From Actinomucor elegans (Eukaryota; Mucoromycota; Mucoromycetes; Mucorales; Mucoraceae), in assembly GCA_026027325.1 (NCBI GenBank), contig JAMSLZ010000007.1, positions 1,922,001 to 1,986,000 of the forward strand: DNA of 64,000 bases. The letters are read 5' to 3'. The position numbers and the translations under genes were made by a program. Shown in pieces: positions 58,637 to 64,000 of the stretch. The notes under the pieces were generated by a model. That model had not been told where the DNA came from. It worked only from the letters and a program-made list of their open reading frames with translations, and did no database searches. The first letter of the stretch is position 1, and the number at the start of each line of letters is the position of its first letter.

Positions 58637-58930
58637 ACGGTTTTGGGAGGTAATTAACATACAATCTTTAAAATGAGCGTGTATCTAGACGATACTATGC
58701 ATTACACATATTTAAGATCTCAGCTCAATAATAATACAATATTTAATAGATCTCAAGCGGCGCAATATAGAGATCTGGGTTTTTTCTTTTACATCAATAA
58801 ACAAACCGCACGTTCAACGTGGTCGAATTGCCATAGTTCCTTTTGTAGTAGAAATCATTTTATATTCCATATTACTCTCATTCACATCTGTTTTGCGTGT
58901 TTTTATTTTGTTTACTTGATTGAGGTATAA
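58637..58930 (+). other. Better-preserved copy of the dispersed locus at 18.1 kb, with 85-aa open frame
   Basis: Starts with ACGGTTTTGGGAGGTAATTA. An ATG at 58673 opens MSVYLDDTMHYTYLRSQ and continues to AQYRDLGFFFYINKQTARSTW before entering non-conserved sequence. The similarity to 18135-18410 ends around the block CTTTTGTAGTAGAAATCA. I do not recognise the protein. The 5' non-coding block is as conserved as the frame, which argues for a duplicated locus or element and not simply a gene. Confidence 0.5.
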
Positions 58931-61266
58931 AAAACCTCGATCCCGTCACTTTTATTGTCTTCCTTTTTATAATTATTTCCCTGTGTCTATAGATGTAACA
59001 TTTTAGACAAACCAGTAGCAGTGGCCGGGTATACTTTTTATGCTTAATCTAACTCGTGTAAGCTCAATTCAACTAACATTATATTTTGCTGGTTTAATAA
59101 ATATCTTTAATTTACACATATTCTTATTACACCGGTAATCTGCTTTGCTCTTGGCTTCTTACTGTACATCTAGACTTAAATATTCAAATAGTCAATTAAG
59201 GCATTTAAGTTTATTATGTACAGATTATCCCGATCGGCTCTTTGAGGCCGACCTTTTATGCTAATAGCTCTACAAAAATAATAATACATATACTTGTGAA
59301 CAAAAATTTAAATACTCAAAACTATTGTCTTTATGGACGAGTCTGCTTTAAAAGGTCGAATGTTTGATAGCTAATAAGTACACTGTAAAGACAATTTATT
59401 TTTCAATGCTTATATCATTAGAAAATATAGCCTATAAATAGTTATTTTAATGTGAGTGTGCTTGAAAAACTTGACGTAAATGTATGATATGACAATTTTT
59501 GCACATAGGTATGGTGGGGTCGCAGCTGCATCTTTTTTCGATTCTTATACCATTAACGCCTTGTCTTTTGCATATTTGACATACTAATCATCTTCTTTTG
59601 TTAATATTTCCTTGCCTCGTTGCTACATAAGAATGCACATCGCTACTTCTAAGAGCCATCGGTATATTGGAAGTAGCTACATTTCATCAGAGCTTAACAG
59701 TGTAGCATTCAACCTATCAGCACGCATGGCTGTAAAACGGAGCCCTTGTATAAAATAAATGAACTGTTGATTCCTTACTATTGTGTCGATGATAGAAAAT
59801 ATTATGTGGAATACAACGTTGGTAAATGATGATGATCTAATGTTTCAATCTTTATCATCCAAACGTTGTATCTGATACTTTTAATAAACTATTTTATTTA
59901 TTAAAAGTATTTTATTCAAACTACTGCCCTGCGAATGTCTATATCTCTCTCTACCTCTAAATTGGCAAATACGTAGTAGCCAATTCAAGCCAGGTGATTG
60001 ATCTTTGCCCATTTACTATGTAACTTATGTATGGTAGAGCTATAAATTACTTATGTTTTTGTCAACCTTAGTTATGGAGAGTAACTCTAAAACCACATAG
60101 ATACCAGTAATTGAGTTGCACTCCATTGATCAGATTAAAAGTTTATCTGGAATGAGGCATTTATTACTCTCAAATTCATACAGAATCGTGGCTTGATCTT
60201 GACCTCCCGTATTTCAGAAAAAAAAAGGATTCGAGAACTTCGATCTAAGATAGCATCCTAGTGATTTTGTCAACAATTGAATCGTTTAACATCTCTTGAA
60301 CGGCTCTGGTTTAATGTCGCATCTAATGGCTAGTATATGCTCAAAACAAGCACTACATCTACTGAACTAATCATTTAAATACGATAGAAGCATATCATAT
60401 ACCGGTGATTGATGATAAATTATATGCGTTCCATACATAATAGATCCAAAGATTAATAGTACTTGAAGCTGAACCCGATTACGTAAATGTTGCATCTGTA
60501 AAGTATTCTATATTCAGAAAGAAATTCTATGTTTAATAAAGTTGAAGCACTACTAATATCTTTTATATATGTTATTGTTTCTAAATTAGAAGCATTTCAT
60601 ATAAAATGAAGGATTCAATTCCACAGTGTTCTGCTGCCTCTGCTCAAAAGCCGCATCTGATTAGCACTTTGTGCTCACAGTGAGCTGCTGTGTCAATCAA
60701 AGCCTCAGTAATTCTCATGGATAGCGCGTTTAATAAAGATTATTTCATAATAGAGTTGAAATAGCCAGAGAGGAGGGCACTTCTGTACAATGCCCGCCAG
60801 CCAATGAAATTTGCAACTCATCTACCTGCTGCGTATATCAACACCTAATATCTGTCCATGGGAATGAATTGCTATTGAAGCCTGCTCAATAGAAAAGACA
60901 ATTAATGCTCTATGTTTTTCCCGGTTGTCAAAGTGTTAAATCGATTCAATGCTAATCCAGAGATAATCTCGAAGAATTTTTATTTAATTTTGCGTGTGAT
61001 TTTCATCATCAAAACCGATTTGAACAAGTAAAAACGTAGCATGGATAGCGTAATCGGTATTTACAAGACGTATGGACTTTATATATTAGCAAACTAAAGA
61101 TAAATGCTTCAAGTAAGAGATGCTTGCTGTGACCGGCGAAAATTGGCTGTGCAGATGCGTCTGTGCAGCTTCCGTCTGAGTTTTACTTGGAGATTTTGGG
61201 AACAAAAATGAACCTACAGGCTCAATTATGAGACTCCCTCTTCCCGAACATCTATAAACGTCCGAA
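58931..61266. other. Gene-poor, repeat-bearing region
   Basis: No gene is supported. 59683-59746 repeats the minus-strand peptide block of 15.9 kb, directly followed at 59755-59830 by the block found at 16497-16575; the 16-kb locus has about 550 extra bases between them. 60305-60350 holds a minus-strand copy of the dispersed repeat. A CCAATGAAAT-type box occurs near 60802. The last ~60 bp are the eL38 leader. Confidence 0.5.
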
Positions 61267-61819
61267 ATGGTAAAGACAACAGCAACAGCACGTACGACAA
61301 AGTTGATGATGATTGTAGAGAAAGTGGATCACGAATTTTTGGATGGATGAATCAATGGATGGATGGATGGATGGATGAATGGATTGCTTAGAAGAGCGAA
61401 TGAATATGCAATGACCAAAACCACAATTCAGCACGATTTGAAATCAACCAAACATCCTTTCTCTCTTATAACATCATCGACTTGTGTACATAGCTATGTA
61501 TACCTATGAGTTATAACTAATGCATTGCTTGTTATCAATAAATAGCCTAAGCAAATTAAGGATATCAAGCAGTTCCTTGAAATTGCCCGCAGAAAGGATG
61601 CCACTTCTGCTCGTATCAAGAAGAACGCCGACTCTGTCAAGTTCAAGGTCAGATGCTCTCGCTATCTCTACACTCTCGTTGTTAAGGATAAGTCCAAGGC
61701 TACCAAGCTTAGACAATCTCTTCCTCCTGGTAAGGAAAACTATATAATAAAAAAAAAACTATGAACTGTATATACTAACGCGCTCTCATAATTTAGCCCT
61801 TGTTGTTAACGAGATCTAA
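61267..61819 (+). CDS. RPL38: 60S ribosomal protein eL38
   Basis: Three exons (61267-61269, 61546-61729, 61797-61819) give 69 aa, the family length. Exon 1 is only the ATG, joined to [19 protein letters not shown], the universal eL38 start; [19 protein letters not shown] and the C-terminus ALVVNEI complete it. The first intron (276 bp) is the longest in the window and contains an ATGG tetranucleotide repeat and a TAACTAAT branch site. Codon use is strongly biased, as in ribosomal protein genes. The ATG exon is inferred from the donor GTAAAG and the lack of any other usable ATG-GT upstream. Confidence 0.92.
61341..61385 (+). repeat. ATGG tetranucleotide microsatellite in the eL38 intron
   Basis: About ten ATGG/GGAT units with two interruptions (GAATCA, GAAT). 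It lies wholly within intron 1 of the ribosomal protein gene. Confidence 0.9.
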
Positions 61820-61968
61820 ATGTATTGAAACAAAGAAACTATATAAAGACATCCTCTTACTTGGTTTTTTTTATAAAAGCATTCTTATTTTATGGAAAAG
61901 AAACAGCAGTGTATCTTGTGATTTATGTAAATGCATAAGAGAGGAAGAGGAGGAGGAAGGATAAACTG

Positions 61969-62973
61969 TTACATGGCTGCTTTCTCCGTACTTGCAGATT
62001 CCTTTTGATTTTGCGATGATTCTTTTCTCTTTTGATTGTCCAATTCCACTTGAATAGCAGCCTTTTGTCTCCAAACCTTTTCAAGCGCAGTTCGAGGTGA
62101 AAAGTGTTGAGATTCTACAAGTAAATGAGTCAATCATTGGATATATCTGGTGTATGATTGATTATACCTAATATCATTTCGTTGACTTGATCTGCTAGCA
62201 TATCTCTTCGATCTTGGCTTAATAGATCTTTGGTCTTTTCGTTCTCCAGTTCTTTGTATGCAATTAATGTAGTTACACTCTGTGTCAATTCTGGGTATAA
62301 TTTACTGCAAGGTCGAAGATAGCGTTGAGCAAACTGAATTGCCTCTAGATCACCAGATGTTCTCAGTATCTCGATAAACTGCTGACAGCGTAATTTGTAT
62401 AAAACATAATGTGATTTTGGTAAAGGTGTCTTATTTAGACTAGTATCCAAGCGATTCAAGGTATTGTAAGTTCTTATCAACTGCGAAAAATGCGTTTCAA
62501 TCAATGTGAATGCTCTACCAATATCACCTTGTTTGATAGCATCGTGTATATCTAATCAAAATCATTAACACTAGGCAGTTTCGTACGTGTTTCTTATCTT
62601 ACTCTTCCTTGCGTCTATATGATTCCATTCGATATTTACTTCATCAAGCGTTGCAAAGAATGTAGTGGTTTCTGATATGTTTATAATGATATGTTAGTTA
62701 TATATATCTATATCATACACATACATTTTTGTTTTACCTGTTACTCTGGAATCTATACTTGCTGCATCTTATCAAAAGAGAAGTGTGAGTAAGTCGTTTT
62801 TTCCTTGTATATAGAATAAACATACCGCTCCTACATTGGTTTGAATCTATAGCTTCTGAACATTTATCTAATGTTCGTAACTCTTTTAAAAGTGATTTCG
62901 CAGTGTTTTTGTAGCAGTAATGAAGAAGATATTCCATAACTATAGCCCTGCATTCTTCATTATGCTCATTCAT
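61969..62973 (-). CDS. LisH-CTLH-CRA domain protein (GID/CTLH complex or RanBPM type)
   Basis: Five exons (62973-62826, 62767-62738, 62671-62603, 62551-62168, 62114-61969) give 258 aa. A LisH motif lies at the N-terminus (AIVMEYLLHYCYKNTAKSLL). The CTLH segment is IHDAIKQGDIGRAFTLIETHF. The CRA region includes YKLRCQQFIEILRTSGDLEAI, QRYLRPCSKLYPEL and DRRDMLADQVNEMIL. The Lys/Gln-rich tail may be a coil. Proteins with this trio scaffold the GID/CTLH ubiquitin ligase. The absence of a SPRY domain and the length resemble Gid8, but the linker after CTLH is longer and more RanBP9-like, so the exact subunit is undecided. It converges on eL38 with 149 bp between stops. Confidence 0.88.
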
Positions 62974-63582
62974 GTTTCATATATCGTATTAGAGTGGAAA
63001 AAAGAAAATATCACGTCTTTTGCCCGTTCATGCTGCTTTTTTTTCTTGTTGGGTCATTGGTATTTGCCCACACGGCTAAATATAACAAGTGACTTTTAAG
63101 TGTTATTCTAGGCTAGGCTGTTGATTGGAACGATAAATCAAATAATGAAAAGTCCGGCCATCTACTCTTGATACTGACAAACTTGGAAGGACAAGGACAA
63201 TGATAATCATCAAAGGCTCGATATCTATCAGAAATGTAGCTCAGGAGACGATATAGCAACAATAACAGTTAAAATCATGTTCTATTGCAATCGTGTAGCA
63301 GCCTTAGCATTTAAAAATGCAGCCCATAGCAATCGGTTAACTATAGTATAGCCAACAAAACCGAGCATTTGCATGTCTAGCGATCTATTAAAGCAGAGTC
63401 ACGCGTTAGTGGTTTAATCTCGTCATTTGCTTGATACTAGTATATGAAATGATACAGATTTAATATCAAATCACCACACGTCAGTACCGTATGTGGGAGA
63501 CACTATTTCTTGTGGCGCTTCAAATCGAGAAATTCATGTAAGGAAGCGGGTTTATTTTGCATCTCTTTCAATACATTTAGAA
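62974..63582. other. Divergent promoter region
   Basis: About 600 bp between the starts of the CTLH gene (minus) and ALG13 (plus). No gene seen. An in-frame ATG at 63493 would extend ALG13 by 30 residues but gives no family sequence. Confidence 0.4.
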
Positions 63583-64000
63583 ATGTCACTGTTCATTACT
63601 GTTGGATCTACTTATTTTGACCAACTCATTCAAGAGACGGCTTCTTCAGCATTCCTTAATTCATTAGCTTCATTGGGAATAAAGAAAGTCGTATTTCAAT
63701 ACGGTGCTTCAGAGCATATCTTTAATGAAAATATACAAGCCTACAATAAAGGTCCTGTCATGGATATTGAAGGATATAAATATAAGTCCAGCATTCAAAA
63801 GGATATAGAGCAAGCTGATATCATCATTAGTCATGCAGGTAGTTAACTTCATCAACCCAAAAGGAAAGTAAAGATCTAATCAATTGGATACAAGGCGCTG
63901 GTACAATATTACAGACACTTCGATTAAAGAACAAAAAAATGATTGTGGTTATTAACGATACATTAATGGATAACCACCAATATCAACTTGCTCAAGCCAT
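63583..64000 (+). CDS. ALG13: UDP-GlcNAc transferase subunit Alg13 (partial, runs off window)
   Basis: Exon 1 is 63583-63838 and exon 2 starts at 63895 and continues beyond the end. The start MSLFITVGSTYFDQLI is the family's N-terminus. Further motifs are KKVVFQYG, YKYKSSIQKDIEQADIIISHAG (the conserved SHAG of GT-B enzymes), AGTILQTLRLKNKKMIVV and DNHQYQLAQA. Alg13 is the catalytic half that binds membrane-anchored Alg14 on the cytosolic face of the ER and adds the second GlcNAc to dolichol-PP-GlcNAc in N-glycan synthesis. The extreme C-terminus lies outside. Confidence 0.95.

Noticed and set aside
61270..61545. A box C/D snoRNA in the long eL38 intron
   Set aside because: A GATGATGA resembling box C is present, but I find no CTGA box D downstream.

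Overview
This window is nuclear DNA from a filamentous fungus of an early-diverging lineage. Mucoromycota, probably Mucorales, is my best reading. The DNA is AT-rich and nearly every gene carries several 45-60 bp GT-AG introns. Gene content also fits: a ricin-lectin/DUF3759 protein, heterotrimeric G-protein subunits, and a cobalamin adenosyltransferase, a vitamin B12 enzyme kept in non-Dikarya fungi and generally missing from Dikarya. I rebuilt the gene models by hand from splice sites. All complete models close in frame, and several have exons too short to show up as long open frames.

Layout. 0.4-11 kb is gene-dense: a lectin-like protein, a GTPBP1/2-type GTPase, the DNA-repair factor Rad4/XPC, the 25S rRNA methyltransferase Bmt2, a small glutaredoxin-like protein, a G-protein gamma subunit and the N-terminal glutamine amidohydrolase NTAQ1. 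11-19 kb is gene-poor and repeat-rich. It holds one tRNA-Asp, one tRNA-Gln and a striking 309-bp identical inverted repeat. 19-26 kb carries RNA polymerase III subunit RPC2 and a G-alpha subunit. 27-35 kb carries an acidic orphan protein, a secreted I9-type protease inhibitor, a membrane-anchored ubiquitin protease and a copper-fist transcription factor. 38-44 kb carries calmodulin, an SPX-domain phosphate transporter and the B12 adenosyltransferase. 44-51 kb is the complete spliceosome core gene PRP8. 52-56 kb carries an intronless maltose/galactoside-type acetyltransferase, a Cox18/Oxa1-family insertase and the decayed C-terminal half of a flavin monooxygenase. 56-61 kb is again repeat-rich, with a 236-bp direct duplication. 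61-64 kb carries ribosomal protein eL38, a LisH-CTLH-CRA protein and the 5' part of ALG13.

Most genes are unrelated housekeeping functions, as is usual for fungal chromosomes. Loose functional links are G-gamma with G-alpha, and NTAQ1 with the ubiquitin protease and the CTLH protein (protein turnover). I found no operon-like cluster, CRISPR array, virus or secondary-metabolite cluster. The most interesting material is the B12 gene, the mosaic of repeats at 14.5-18.7 kb with partial copies at 58-60 kb, the putatively transferred acetyltransferase, and a GTPase with a changed G3 motif.
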